Source: Micromonospora pisi
GTDB taxonomy: Bacteria; Actinomycetota; Actinomycetes; Mycobacteriales; Micromonosporaceae
NCBI RefSeq assembly: GCF_003633685.1
Contig: NZ_RBKT01000001.1
Span: forward strand, 4,402,001 to 4,466,000
Length of the DNA stretch: 64,000 nucleotides
Reading direction: 5' to 3'
Made by a program: the position numbers and the translations under genes. The notes below the pieces were generated by a model that saw only the letters and a program-made list of their open reading frames with translations, was not told where the DNA came from and searched no databases. Below, piece by piece: positions 18,964 to 27,695 of the stretch (the stretch's first letter is position 1; every line of letters starts with the position of its first letter).

Positions 18964-20383
18964 AGCCCGACCCGGCGAGCTGTGCGGCGAGTCTGGCGAC
19001 AACGTTCACCGGCTCCTGCGCGTAGAGCATCTCCCGGGCGAGCAGTCGCAACGGCTCGTGCAGTTGATAGCGGGACGTCGACCAGGTTGACGTGATCATG
19101 CTGGCGTCGACGAGTTCCTCGAGTACGAGTTCCGCCTGGTCCTGGTCCGACTCCATCAGCATCGCCGCGACCGCCACCGACGCGATCCCGCCGGGGGCCA
19201 GGGAGAGCCGCCGGAACATCCGCTGGGCGGTGAGGCTCAGCTGCTGGTACGACATCTCCAGGATGGGGCGGACCGCGAGGTCGCCGGCGACCAGCTGGGA
19301 CAGTCGACAGCGGTCGTCGCCGAGCCGTCTGGCGAGATCACCGACCGCCCACTGCGGGCGAACGGCCAACCGGTTGCCGGCGATCCGCAACGTGAGCGGC
19401 AGGTAACCGCAGAGTCGGGCCACCTCGGCCGCCTCGGTCCGCTGGGCCGCCACCCGGTTGGGGCCGGCGATCAGGCCCAGCAACGTCATAGATTCGGCCA
19501 GGTCGAGACCGCCGACCGAGATCCGGCAGCCGGCGTCCAGACCGGCCAGGGTACGTCGGCTGGTGACGATGACCATCGACCGTTGGCTGTCGGTCAGCAG
19601 GGGCCGTACCTGCGCCTCGTCCGCGGCGTTGTCGAGCACGAAGAGCATCGCCCGGTCCCGGGTCAACGCCCGCAACATCGCGCTGCGTTGCTCGACGGAG
19701 GGCGGCAACTGCGACTCCGGCAGGTCGAGGTTGCGCAGCAGCAGGCCCAACACCTCGTTGCAGTCGCGCCGCTGCGGGTCGAGGCCGTGCAGGTCCACGA
19801 AAATCTGGCCGTCCGGAAACCGCTCGGTGAGGCGGTAACCGGCGTGGACGGCGAAACAGGTCTTGCCCGCGCCGGGAGGACCGTAGACGACCACCGGCCG
19901 GCTGGCCCGGCGGGTGTCGTCGTCGGGGTCACCGAGGTAGGCGAGGAGCTGGTTCCACTCGGCCCCGCGCCCGACGAAGTCGCCGAGGTCGGGCGGCAGG
20001 CTCCAGGTGACGGCCCGGCTGGGCGGGACGGGCCGGGTCGGCGGCTGGCGGCCGGCACGGGCGGCGGCGCGGAACGCCTCACGCTCCGTGCCCTGTAGGT
20101 CCAGTGCCCCGACCAGGGCGTCAATGGTGCGGCGGTGGGGTCGGCTGATGCGGTCGCGTTCAAGGTCACCGACCGTACGCACGCCGAGACCGGAGCGGAG
20201 GCAAAGCTCCTCCTGGGTCAGGCCGGTGCGTCGCCGCGCCTCGCGGAGCCGTTCGCCGAAGCTGGCCGGGTGCCGTGGGGTTGCCGCATCCAATGTGGAT
20301 GGCCATCGACCGTAAGGGTCGTCCTCGGCCCGGCGGGGCGCGGAGTCCGTCACCGTCTTGTGCTGTCTCTGTCGATGGTTCAT
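18890..20383 (-). CDS. HTH-NB-ARC (AfsR-like) transcriptional regulator
   Basis: About 497 residues from the ATG at 20383; alternative starts at 20416 (ATG) and 20443 (GTG) cannot be excluded because none has a strong ribosome site. An XRE helix-turn-helix (FGERLREARRRTGLTQEEL) is followed by an NB-ARC STAND ATPase with Walker A VVVYGPPGAGKT, Walker B MLFVLDNAADE and MVIVTSRRTL. The C-terminus is a short winged-helix/helical region without TPR repeats, so it is shorter than full AfsR proteins. STAND regulators switch between ADP and ATP forms on ligand binding. A perfect 15-base palindrome covers the proposed start codon. Its 3' end overlaps the YbaB-like gene by 74 bases. Confidence 0.85.
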   Translation of the reverse strand: MNHRQRQHKTVTDSAPRRAEDDPYGRWPSTLDAATPRHPASFGERLREARRRTGLTQEELCLRSGLGVRTVGDLERDRISRPHRRTIDALVGALDLQGTEREAFRAAARAGRQPPTRPVPPSRAVTWSLPPDLGDFVGRGAEWNQLLAYLGDPDDDTRRASRPVVVYGPPGAGKTCFAVHAGYRLTERFPDGQIFVDLHGLDPQRRDCNEVLGLLLRNLDLPESQLPPSVEQRSAMLRALTRDRAMLFVLDNAADEAQVRPLLTDSQRSMVIVTSRRTLAGLDAGCRISVGGLDLAESMTLLGLIAGPNRVAAQRTEAAEVARLCGYLPLTLRIAGNRLAVRPQWAVGDLARRLGDDRCRLSQLVAGDLAVRPILEMSYQQLSLTAQRMFRRLSLAPGGIASVAVAAMLMESDQDQAELVLEELVDASMITSTWSTSRYQLHEPLRLLAREMLYAQEPVNVVARLAAQLAGSGFTSAVTLFHLLLFPSPDSLDQSGA

Positions 20384-20392
20384 TGAATGAAC
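20378..20392. promoter_or_regulatory. Palindrome over the NB-ARC regulator start codon
   Basis: GTTCATT-G-AATGAAC is a perfect 7+7 inverted repeat with a one-base centre. It covers the ATG at 20383-20381. Its A/T richness stands out against the surrounding DNA. It could be an autoregulatory operator, or it could hide the start codon in RNA. Confidence 0.45.
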
Positions 20393-20528
20393 AATCCTAG
20401 TCCCGGCATTCGTCATTTGCTCACGGCGGAAAGGTGTGACCACGTCGAACCAGCGCTGTGGCGCGCAGTGCCGTGAGCAACGTCATGATCCGCCTGGGGT
20501 ACGACGAACGCGACGTGTCGCCCTTCTG

Positions 20529-23210
20529 TTACTCGGTGTGGTCGGGTAGATCCGCCACGGTGAGTTCCATCAGATCGTCCTCGGTCGGATCGGCCACCTC
20601 CGAGACCCGCTGGGCCTGGCGTTCGGTCATGTCCTGGAACACCTGCCGGGCGGCCCGGCCGTTGCCGAAACGCGCACCCCGGGCCAGGGTCGAGAAGTAG
20701 CCCCGCAGGACGGCGCCGGTCTGCTCGGCCAGCCGGTACTGGTGTGCGAGGGCCTGCCGTTCGACGATCCGGACCAACTCGTCCGCGTCGTAGTCGGCGA
20801 AGGTCAGGGTGCGGGTGAAGCGGGAGGCCAGACCGGGGTTGGACTCGACGAAGCGGTCCATGTCGGCCGGATACCCGGCGGCGATCACCACCACCTCGTC
20901 CCGGTGGTCCTCCATCAGCTTCACCAGTGTGACGATCGCCTCCTGGCCGAAGTCGGCCCCGTGACCCGTCGGTACCAGCGAGTACGCCTCGTCGATGAAG
21001 AGCACGCCGCCGATCGCCCGACGGAACACCGCCTGCGTACGCGGTGCGGTGTGTCCGACGTACTCGCCGACCAGCATCGAACGGTCCGCCTCCACCAGGT
21101 GCCCCGACTCCAGCAGCCCGATCGCGGCGAGGATCCGGCCGTAGAGCCGGGCCACGGTCGTCTTGCCGGTGCCGGGGTTGCCCGCGAAGACCAGGTGCCG
21201 GCCGAGCGGCGGTGGCTGAAGCCCTGCCTCCTGCCGTTGCCGGACCATCCGCATGACCTGCACGAGCCGCCCCACGTCCTGCTTGACGCTCGCCAGCCCG
21301 ACCAGACCCTCCAGCTCCGCCAGGAGGTCCTCCAGCGACTGCGTCGCCGGGGCGTCCCCTACGGGTGCTGAGTGACCTCCCGCGCCTGCCGCGCCCACCG
21401 CGAGCACGGCGGTACGCCGCGAGCGCCCGTTCGCGGGCAGGTCGTCAGCCTCGACCCCGCTGGAGCTGCACTCGTCCCAGCTCGGTTCCGCTCGCGGGTC
21501 GAGGCTCACACCGCGCGCGGTGTCGAGCAGGTGCAGCCGGCGGAACCTCGGGTCGGCACCGGCCCCCACGTGCAGGGCCGGGTACCCGGCCCGGGAGACC
21601 GTACAGTCGTCGAACTGACCGTGCGCGTCCGCGTGCAGGTAGATCCCGTTCTTGCCGGGGTCGGAGACGGTGCTCGACCGGATCGCCGGGCGCGCCCCGG
21701 ACCCCACCACCACGCCGGTGCCACCGGTGTCGGCGATCGTGCACCCGTCGACCAGCGCCGTCGACTCCTCCGCCAGGTCCAGGCCGACGTCGCCGCTCTC
21801 CCTGATGGCGCAGCCGGAGAGGATGGCCCCGGCCCCGGCGGCGAGGTGTACGCCGATCTCGCCGCTGCGCAGCACCTTGCAGTCGCGCAGCAGTGGTCGG
21901 TGCCGTCCGGCGAGCGAGATGCCGGTGCTGCCGCCGGTGACGGTGCAGTCGGTCGCGGTCAGGCCACCCCGGTCCGCGACGCCGATTCCGGTCATCCCGG
22001 CGCCACGTACCGTGACCCGGTCCAGTTCGGCGAGGCCCAACTCCACCACCCGTACCCCGAATTCCGGGGTGTCGTGCAGATCGCCCCGGGAGAGGGTGAC
22101 CTCGGCCCGGCCGCCGACGTGCAGCGCCGTGTACCGGGTGGCGCCGATCCGTACCTCGGAGAGGCGGGCGCGCGCGTCGTCGCTGACCAGGAGACCGTTG
22201 GCGCCGGCCCGGTCGACGGTCAACCGCTCCGCCACCACGTCGCTCCGGTCCCGCAGGGCGAACCCCGAACTACCGGCGTGGGTCACCGAGCAACCCTCGA
22301 CGCGTACCCGGGCGTCGCCCTCGATCAGCACACCGGTGCGCGCGGGACCGGTGACCGTGCCGTCGCGTACCACCACGTTGACCGAACCGGAGAGCCAGAC
22401 ACCGAAGCCGCCGGCGCGGGCGACCTCGAAGCGTTCCAGCAGCGGGCCGCCGGTCGTCGCGCCGGCCGTCCCCCCGATCCGGCCCGAATCGTTCCCGGCG
22501 GTCTTCGTTCCGGTGGCCGGCGCGACCGGACCCTCGACCCGGATGCCGTCGCCGCGCGGATCCCGGATCCGGGCCGTCCGTACCGTCGGGGCCGCCTGCT
22601 CCCGCAGCACCAGGCCGGTGCCGCCGGGACGGCCGATCTCGCAGTCGTCGAGCAGGCCCCGGGCCGCGCCGGCGAAGACGATCCCGTCCCCGGCGGCGTG
22701 GGCCACGCGAATGCCGGTCAGCTCCGGTGCCGCGTCTCCCCGAGCCAGTACGCCGGTGCCCGGGGCGCTGGTGACCGTACAGTCGACCAGCCTTGCGGTG
22801 CTCGCGTCGTCAAGGACGATCCCGCCGTCTTCCACCCGGCAGTTGCGCAGCACCGGGGCGGCGGTCCCGCCGATCTGCACGGTGCCCTGGATCTCGCAGC
22901 TCTCCAGGGTGATCGCGCCCCGCTCGGCCAGTACCGCCACCGCGTCGCCGGTCGCCTCCACCCGTAGGCCGTGTACCGCGCCGGACTCGGCGAGCAACGT
23001 CAGCGCGGGGCCGCCGGCACCGATCAACCGGACGCTGCCCGCGCCTCCCTCCGCGCGGATGACCACTGGTTTGTCCAGGACCAGCCGCTCGGTGTACTCG
23101 CCGGGCTGGACTGTCACCGTGGCGCCGGGTGCGGCGGCGCGTACCGCCGCACCGATGCTGCGGTGGGTGCCCCAGCCCCGGGGCGCCACCCGCTCGAACG
23201 ACGCCCGCAC
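20529..23210 (-). CDS. Parallel beta-helix protein fused to CbbX/EccA-like AAA+ ATPase
   Basis: An 893-residue protein starting at GTG 23210, one base after the TGA of the upstream collagen-like gene, so the two are probably coupled. Residues 1 to about 600 are right-handed parallel beta-helix (pectate-lyase-like) repeats, rich in GVxV, DC and LxxCxV turns. Residues 640-893 form an AAA+ domain of the CbbX/SpoVK/EccA class: Walker A GNPGTGKT (677-684), Walker B GVLFIDEA (about 735-742) and an arginine-finger region GLASRF. No signal peptide is present, so it is cytoplasmic. EccA ATPases of ESX systems use a TPR N-terminus; here a beta-helix occupies that place. It probably acts as a substrate chaperone or unfoldase for the T7SS (inference). 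Confidence 0.88.
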   Translation of the reverse strand: MRASFERVAPRGWGTHRSIGAAVRAAAPGATVTVQPGEYTERLVLDKPVVIRAEGGAGSVRLIGAGGPALTLLAESGAVHGLRVEATGDAVAVLAERGAITLESCEIQGTVQIGGTAAPVLRNCRVEDGGIVLDDASTARLVDCTVTSAPGTGVLARGDAAPELTGIRVAHAAGDGIVFAGAARGLLDDCEIGRPGGTGLVLREQAAPTVRTARIRDPRGDGIRVEGPVAPATGTKTAGNDSGRIGGTAGATTGGPLLERFEVARAGGFGVWLSGSVNVVVRDGTVTGPARTGVLIEGDARVRVEGCSVTHAGSSGFALRDRSDVVAERLTVDRAGANGLLVSDDARARLSEVRIGATRYTALHVGGRAEVTLSRGDLHDTPEFGVRVVELGLAELDRVTVRGAGMTGIGVADRGGLTATDCTVTGGSTGISLAGRHRPLLRDCKVLRSGEIGVHLAAGAGAILSGCAIRESGDVGLDLAEESTALVDGCTIADTGGTGVVVGSGARPAIRSSTVSDPGKNGIYLHADAHGQFDDCTVSRAGYPALHVGAGADPRFRRLHLLDTARGVSLDPRAEPSWDECSSSGVEADDLPANGRSRRTAVLAVGAAGAGGHSAPVGDAPATQSLEDLLAELEGLVGLASVKQDVGRLVQVMRMVRQRQEAGLQPPPLGRHLVFAGNPGTGKTTVARLYGRILAAIGLLESGHLVEADRSMLVGEYVGHTAPRTQAVFRRAIGGVLFIDEAYSLVPTGHGADFGQEAIVTLVKLMEDHRDEVVVIAAGYPADMDRFVESNPGLASRFTRTLTFADYDADELVRIVERQALAHQYRLAEQTGAVLRGYFSTLARGARFGNGRAARQVFQDMTERQAQRVSEVADPTEDDLMELTVADLPDHTE

Positions 23211-23211
23211 G

Positions 23212-24315
23212 TCACTCAGCGACGCACTGGGCCTTAGCGGCGCCCCCGGCGAGGTGCGGGTAGGTCATGGGGTAACCGTTGGGGTCGCCCCGGTTGGTCA
23301 ACTTGATGCCGATCATTCCGTTGTGCACCGGGTAGGTCCCCAGCGAAATCCACTTGTTGTGGTTGTCCCGCTGGTTGACGGAACGGTCGCCGGACGGGTT
23401 CACGTAGGTGGTGTTGTCGATGGTGGTGCCGTGTACGACCGCGAAGTGCGCGTTGGTGGCGGCCACGTCCCGCGAGCTGGAGCTGGTCGGTACGTAGATC
23501 GACAGGGTGCAGGACTGCGCGGCACTGCCCACCTTGAAGCCCCATACGAGCGCCTGGCCGGCCGTGTCGGTGTTCGCCTGACCGGACATCGGGATGTCGT
23601 GGAACTTGCCGCTGCACCCGTTGCCGGTGTAGCTGCCACCGCCGAGGGTGAACCAGCCGGCGTCACCGTTGAGGTACCAGCCGTACTCCTGGTAGGTCGT
23701 CCCCGCGCCGGTGCAGCCGAGGCCGGCGACCCCGCTGTAGGTGACCGGCTTGGTCACCGCCCGGTTCGAGGTGTTCACGTTCTGCGTCGTGCCGCCGGTG
23801 GTGGTCCCGGTGTTGCTGCTCCCGGCGGTCGTGCCGCCACCGCCGGAGTCGCCAGCGGCGGGTGCGCCGGGTGCGCCCACCGTGGGCGCGCCGGGTGCGC
23901 CCGGGGCGCCGGGTGCTCCGGGTAGACCGGGTGCACCCGGGGCACCGGGCAGCCCGGGTGCACCGGGCGCTCCCGGGCGTTGCTGACCGGTCGAGGTCGT
24001 GCCGTTCGAATGGGTCGGGGTGGCGGAGGCGCCCGCCGTGGTCGTCTCCGCCGCCGCGTTGGCCGGCTTCGCGTTCTTGTTCAGCAGCGCGCCGCTGGCC
24101 ACCACGATCGCGGCGAGGACCACGATGACCAGTGCGGAGCCCGCGATCTGGCCCACCGGCGAGCCCTGTTGGCCACGTCGGATGGTCTGCACGAAGGCCC
24201 CGACAAAGCCGGCCCGCGCACCCCGTGGCCTTGTCCCGGCCGGTGTGGCCTCCGGAGCGACCTGCGCCGGCATGAGCTCCGGTTCGGTCGTCGCCAGTCC
24301 GGTCGGCTGCGCCAT
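23212..24315 (-). CDS. Membrane-anchored collagen-like protein
   Basis: A 367-residue protein. Residues 1-57 are a basic, presumably cytoplasmic N-terminus. About 59-78 (IAGSALVIVVLAAIVVASGA) is a single membrane segment. Residues 90-112 are a Thr/Ser linker. Residues 115-144 are ten unbroken Gly-X-Y triplets (GAP and GLP), followed by two more after a TV break. Residues 195-367 are an extracellular domain with five cysteines and no recognised family. Pro is in the Y position throughout, favouring a collagen-type triple helix. The gene is coupled to the beta-helix/AAA+ gene. It may be a cell-surface stalk or part of the T7SS envelope assembly; the function is unknown. Confidence 0.85.
   Translation of the reverse strand: MAQPTGLATTEPELMPAQVAPEATPAGTRPRGARAGFVGAFVQTIRRGQQGSPVGQIAGSALVIVVLAAIVVASGALLNKNAKPANAAAETTTAGASATPTHSNGTTSTGQQRPGAPGAPGLPGAPGAPGLPGAPGAPGAPGAPTVGAPGAPAAGDSGGGGTTAGSSNTGTTTGGTTQNVNTSNRAVTKPVTYSGVAGLGCTGAGTTYQEYGWYLNGDAGWFTLGGGSYTGNGCSGKFHDIPMSGQANTDTAGQALVWGFKVGSAAQSCTLSIYVPTSSSSRDVAATNAHFAVVHGTTIDNTTYVNPSGDRSVNQRDNHNKWISLGTYPVHNGMIGIKLTNRGDPNGYPMTYPHLAGGAAKAQCVAE
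23846..23980. repeat. Tandem 9-base repeats encoding Gly-X-Y triplets
   Basis: The collagen-coding stretch consists of near-identical 9-base units of the type GGTGCGCCG (plus strand) and variants. Such tandem repeats can expand or contract by slippage in whole codons, changing stalk length without breaking the frame. Confidence 0.7.
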
Positions 24316-24609
24316 CGCGTGTTCCCTTCGCGCCCTAGATCATGATCGGCTGCCGTTCCTCCGAGCCCACGGCACCGTCACCCTGTCTACGCACTGACCA
24401 GATGTCCCGGCATGTTCCTGTTCAGGGACACACCCCGACGGCTCGGGGTGGGACGCCGCGCGGCCACGGGTCCACCCGGGAACGGTCGACAGATGTGTCA
24501 GACGTGCTGACTGTCGGTGTTGGGGGCAAGAATGGGCCACAGTGCATGTAGATCTGTCGAACTACGGTTCGACCCATCGTCGGAACCGTACGTATCGGAG
24601 GTTGCGAGC

Positions 24610-25800
24610 ATGACGCGCGAACTGACGCAGGCCGGGGTCGATCGGCTGCACGAGGCCATGGCCGCCAGGGTTGACCGGGGCGAGTTGCCCGGCCTGGTGA
24701 CGCTCCTGGCCAAGGGCGACGACGTACGGGTGGACACGATCGGCTTCACCGCCTTCCACGACGGTGGGCCGATGTGCCGGGACACCATCTTCCGGATCGC
24801 GTCGCTGACCAAACCGGTCCTCGCCGCCGCGACGATGATGTTGGTCGAGGACGGCCGGCTGGATCTGGACGAGCCGGTCGACCGGCTCCTGCCTGAGCTG
24901 GCCGACCGTCGGGTGCTCAAGCGGATCGACGGCCCGCTCGACGAGACCGTGCCGGCCGAGCGTCCGATCAAGGTCGAGGAACTGCTGACCTTCCGGATGG
25001 GGTTCGGCATGATCCTCGAACCGAGCTTCGATCCGCCGTTCCCGATCAACAAGGCGGTCCACGAACTGGACCTGGTGCTGGGGCAGCCGGATCCGCGTAC
25101 GCCGCATGAGCCGGATGAGTGGATCAAGCGGTTCGCCAGCCTGCCGCTGATGTACCAGCCCGGTGAGCGCTGGCAGTACAACGTTGGCACGCTGGTGCTG
25201 GGTGTCCTGGTCGCGCGTGCCGCCGGCCAGCCGCTGGGGGATTTCCTGCGGGCCCGGGTCTTCGACCCGCTCGGCATGCGCGAGACCGGGTTCTGGCTGC
25301 CCGCCGAGTACACCCGTCGGCTGCCCAGCTACTACATGACCGACTTCCAGACCGGCAAGCTGGAACTGCGTACGGTCTCCACCCCGAGTGAGTGGGCGAG
25401 CCCGCCGGCCTTCCCCTCCGGCTCCGCTGGGCTGCTGTCGACCGCCGACGACTTCCTGACCTTTGCCCGGTTGCTGCTGAACAAGGGCGTGCACCAGGGT
25501 GAGCGACTGCTGTCGGCGGAGTCGGTGGAGCTGATGACGACCAACCACCTGACCCGGGAGCAGATCGCCGGCGGCGGGGTCCTGCTCGGCGGGCGCGGCT
25601 GGGGTCTGGGCATGGCGGTCGCGGTCGAGCCCGACGATGTCTCCCCGGTGCCGGGCCGGTACGGCTGGGACGGTGGTTACGGCACGTCCTGGTTCAACGA
25701 CCCCCGGCAGGGGCTGATCGCCATCGCCCTGACCCAGACCACGGATTTCCTGTTCAACGGCGCGGCGGACGAGTTCGCCCGGCTCGCGATCGAGGCGTAG
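24610..25800 (+). CDS. Serine hydrolase, beta-lactamase/class C esterase family
   Basis: A 396-residue protein with its start at ATG 24610, preceded by CGGAGG. The active-site S-x-x-K is S65-LT-K68 (RIASLTKPV), the Tyr of the second motif is Y190 (WQYNVG), and a GGYGTSW stretch near the C-terminus corresponds to the third motif. There is no signal peptide or membrane segment, so it is probably cytosolic, as in family VIII esterases and related peptidases. The natural substrate cannot be read from the sequence. It stands alone between the collagen-like gene (divergent) and a small hypothetical gene (convergent). Confidence 0.88.
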   Translation: MTRELTQAGVDRLHEAMAARVDRGELPGLVTLLAKGDDVRVDTIGFTAFHDGGPMCRDTIFRIASLTKPVLAAATMMLVEDGRLDLDEPVDRLLPELADRRVLKRIDGPLDETVPAERPIKVEELLTFRMGFGMILEPSFDPPFPINKAVHELDLVLGQPDPRTPHEPDEWIKRFASLPLMYQPGERWQYNVGTLVLGVLVARAAGQPLGDFLRARVFDPLGMRETGFWLPAEYTRRLPSYYMTDFQTGKLELRTVSTPSEWASPPAFPSGSAGLLSTADDFLTFARLLLNKGVHQGERLLSAESVELMTTNHLTREQIAGGGVLLGGRGWGLGMAVAVEPDDVSPVPGRYGWDGGYGTSWFNDPRQGLIAIALTQTTDFLFNGAADEFARLAIEA

Positions 25801-25817
25801 TCGGTCCGGTCCCCGCC

Positions 25818-26045
25818 TTACCCCAGTGACTTCAGATCCGGTGGCACGGGCGCGGCGAGCGGATAGTCCGGGTCACGACCGGCCCGTACCTCGATCGCCC
25901 AGCGCAGTTGGGCGCAGCCGTCCGGGGTGCAGCAGGCGCAGGTGCCGGGGGCATAGGAGGTGCCCCGGTCCTCGTGCTGGGCGATGGTCATCGCGGCCGC
26001 CTCCCAGATCCCGGCCCGGGTCAGCGGTTCGTCGACGCGGCTCAT
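25818..26045 (-). CDS. Small hypothetical protein with Cys cluster
   Basis: A 75-residue protein starting at ATG 26045 with a compact CACCTPDGC cluster followed by QLRWAIEV. The N-terminus (RAGIWEAAAMTIAQHED) is probably helical. The four cysteines in nine residues could bind a metal, but no family is recognised. The codon bias is gene-like and it lies 17 bases from the convergent serine hydrolase gene. The region upstream (26046-26319) has no clear gene. Confidence 0.6.
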   Translation of the reverse strand: MSRVDEPLTRAGIWEAAAMTIAQHEDRGTSYAPGTCACCTPDGCAQLRWAIEVRAGRDPDYPLAAPVPPDLKSLG

Positions 26046-26319
26046 GGAGCTGACACCTGACGTGGCATGGCCAACACCTGGACCCTCCGTTCGGCGCGCG
26101 GGCGCGCGGTGACCGACTCGTAATGGCGACTAGGGATACAACCGACCAATTGGACCTTGCGGTCATCTGTCTTCGCCTGGTCGGCGTGGGCCATGGTCAC
26201 GACAGTGTCAACGCACGCATCCGTGGATGGTTGTGGCAAGGCGCTGACCGGCCCGCTGGTACGGATGGCCCCGGGCGCCGACCAGAACGGTCGGAGCCCG
26301 GGGCCGGGGGGAGGGTGGG

Positions 26320-27144
26320 TCAGGCTGAGTAGCCCCGGGTGGCCATCCAGTTGGCCAGGTCGATGGTGGTCATCCAGTAGGAGCTGACCCCGTTGACGAA
26401 CGCCGGGTCGGCGATCTGGACGGTCCGACCGTTGTCGCGGTAGCCGACCACGGTCAGGTAGTGGCCGCCGTCGTACGCGTGCCAGCCGCCTTCGGTGTCG
26501 GTCGCCGAGCCGACGATGTTCGCCACGACCGCGTACCCGTTGCTGATCGCGTGTACGACGTCAGCCTGGAGTTGGTCCATCTGGGCCGGGGACGGCGCGC
26601 CGGGGATGAAGGTGCTCCGGTAGAAGTCGGTCTTGGCGAGCTGGTTCAGGCCACGCGTGGTGTCGTCGGCCGAGTTGGTGCCGTTGCCGGTGGTGCCCAG
26701 GGCGGCAGCCACCTCGTCCTGGCTCGGTGACCGGTCGCGTGCGGTGAGGGCGATCCGGGTGGCTGCCGGCCCGCAGTACCAACCGTTGATCTGCGCCTCG
26801 TACTCGTAGTCGAGCACCTTCGACGCGGGCGGCGCCTTCTTGGCCGGCTTGGCCGGGGCCTTGGTGGTGGCGGGTGGGGTCGACGGCGGAGCGCTGGGCG
26901 CCGCCGAGGTGACGGTCGGCGCCGGCGCCTCCGGGGCGGGGGCCATCTCGCCGGCGGCCTGGCCGCCGATCTTCTCGGCGACGGCGACGGTCGACGGGTT
27001 CTCCGCCTGGACCGGTCCGTGGCCCTGGGTGAGCAGAATTCCGGTGGTGAGGCCCACCGCGAGGACCGCGGCGGAGACGACGCTGGCCCGGTACGGGCTG
27101 GCGGTCACGATGCGACGCAGTCGCAGTTGCTGACGATGCTTCAT
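26320..27144 (-). CDS. Secreted C39-family (bacteriocin-processing-like) cysteine peptidase
   Basis: A 274-residue protein starting at ATG 27144 with a strong CGGAGGAA ribosome site. Residues 17-40 are a hydrophobic signal or anchor, and residues 65-108 are a Pro/Ala/Lys linker. The catalytic domain has C124 (GWYCGPAATR), H228 (GGHYLTVVGY) and D246 (IADPAF), the C39 triad order. The Lys/Pro linker suggests attachment to the cell wall. A c-di-AMP riboswitch lies upstream on the same strand with a leader of about 420 bases between, so the peptidase may be a c-di-AMP-controlled wall-active enzyme (inference). Confidence 0.88.
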   Translation of the reverse strand: MKHRQQLRLRRIVTASPYRASVVSAAVLAVGLTTGILLTQGHGPVQAENPSTVAVAEKIGGQAAGEMAPAPEAPAPTVTSAAPSAPPSTPPATTKAPAKPAKKAPPASKVLDYEYEAQINGWYCGPAATRIALTARDRSPSQDEVAAALGTTGNGTNSADDTTRGLNQLAKTDFYRSTFIPGAPSPAQMDQLQADVVHAISNGYAVVANIVGSATDTEGGWHAYDGGHYLTVVGYRDNGRTVQIADPAFVNGVSSYWMTTIDLANWMATRGYSA

Positions 27145-27160
27145 TGAATTTCCTCCGCAG

Positions 27161-27188
27161 ATGTGCCGATCTGCGATCGGGGGCACAT
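27161..27188 (-). promoter_or_regulatory. Hairpin just upstream of the C39 peptidase ribosome site
   Basis: ATGTGCC-GATC ... GATC-GGG-GGCACAT: a 7-bp stem continued by a GATC/GATC pairing, ending four bases before the CGGAGGA of the peptidase gene. It could modulate access to the ribosome site. A second hairpin, GGCGGC-AGTA-GCCGCC at 27252-27267, lies further upstream in the same leader. Confidence 0.4.
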
Positions 27189-27399
27189 GTTTCGGGATGG
27201 CGTTATGTCTCTGCCGGGGCCAATCGCGTGACGAGTGCGCGCAAAGGGTCCGGCGGCAGTAGCCGCCAGCCCGGTGGGCCGGATCGGGGTGTGCTGATCC
27301 GCCACCACAGATGCGGTGGAATGCGTTACCGGATGACCGAGCACGACAAATGAATGCCGTACGTTTCCGTATCACCTACCGGTCACGCGCGTACTCGCG

Positions 27400-27555
27400 T
27401 CACCGACCGCGCGCGTTGCTCGCGTCGACGGTCGTACGCCTGCGCCCTAGTGATCCAGCGTGTTGGGCCGCGCCTCGGTGCGGGCGGACCAGGGCAGGTG
27501 TCGGGGGACGTGGCCGAGGGAGGGGCCACGGCAGATACTGCGCTGCACGGAGCAT
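27400..27555 (-). other. 51-codon ORF directly downstream of the c-di-AMP riboswitch
   Basis: ATG at 27555 follows AAGGAG by three bases and the last riboswitch pairing by twelve, so the riboswitch output is placed exactly on this start. The product (MLRAAQYLPWPLPRPRPPT...) is Pro/Arg rich with no signal peptide. Third-base composition is weaker than in neighbouring genes, so it looks like a leader peptide or the broken start of a lost gene rather than a functional protein. It ends at TGA 27402-27400, 255 bases before the C39 peptidase start. Confidence 0.4.
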
Positions 27556-27567
27556 GTTCTCCTTCCG

Positions 27568-27695
27568 AGACCGCCTACCGGGTTAGCTGACGGATTCGGG
27601 CGGGAAGCTCGCCCTACCGCGAACCAAAGGTTCGCGGATTCACCCCATGACTACTGTGGGTCCCCGGCTCGTAACAATTACGACTCAGCGGGTCT
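27568..27695 (-). ncRNA. c-di-AMP riboswitch (ydaO/yuaA class)
   Basis: On the minus strand the order of conserved blocks matches the ydaO class as I know it: CGCTGAGTC near the 5' end, GAGCCGGGGACCCA, GGGGTGAATCC, a 9-bp hairpin CCGCGAACC-AAA-GGTTCGCGG (27617-27637), TAGGGCGAGCTTCCCGCCCG, and CCGTCAGCTAACCCGGTAGG. The outer stem pairs AGACC (27695-27691) with GGTCT (27572-27568). In actinobacteria these elements usually sit ahead of wall hydrolases and resuscitation factors. The direction fits the C39 peptidase gene downstream. No terminator separates the aptamer from the AAGGAG-ATG that follows, which suggests control of translation initiation. Confidence 0.88.

Noticed and set aside
21372-23925. 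Long plus-strand frames (531 and 757 codons) over the beta-helix gene
   Set aside because: Shadow frames of the beta-helix/AAA+ gene, whose Walker motifs and repeats are on the minus strand.
26042-26239. 65-codon minus-strand frame before the Cys-cluster protein
   Set aside because: No ribosome site, no domain, and it overlaps the start of the better-supported small gene.
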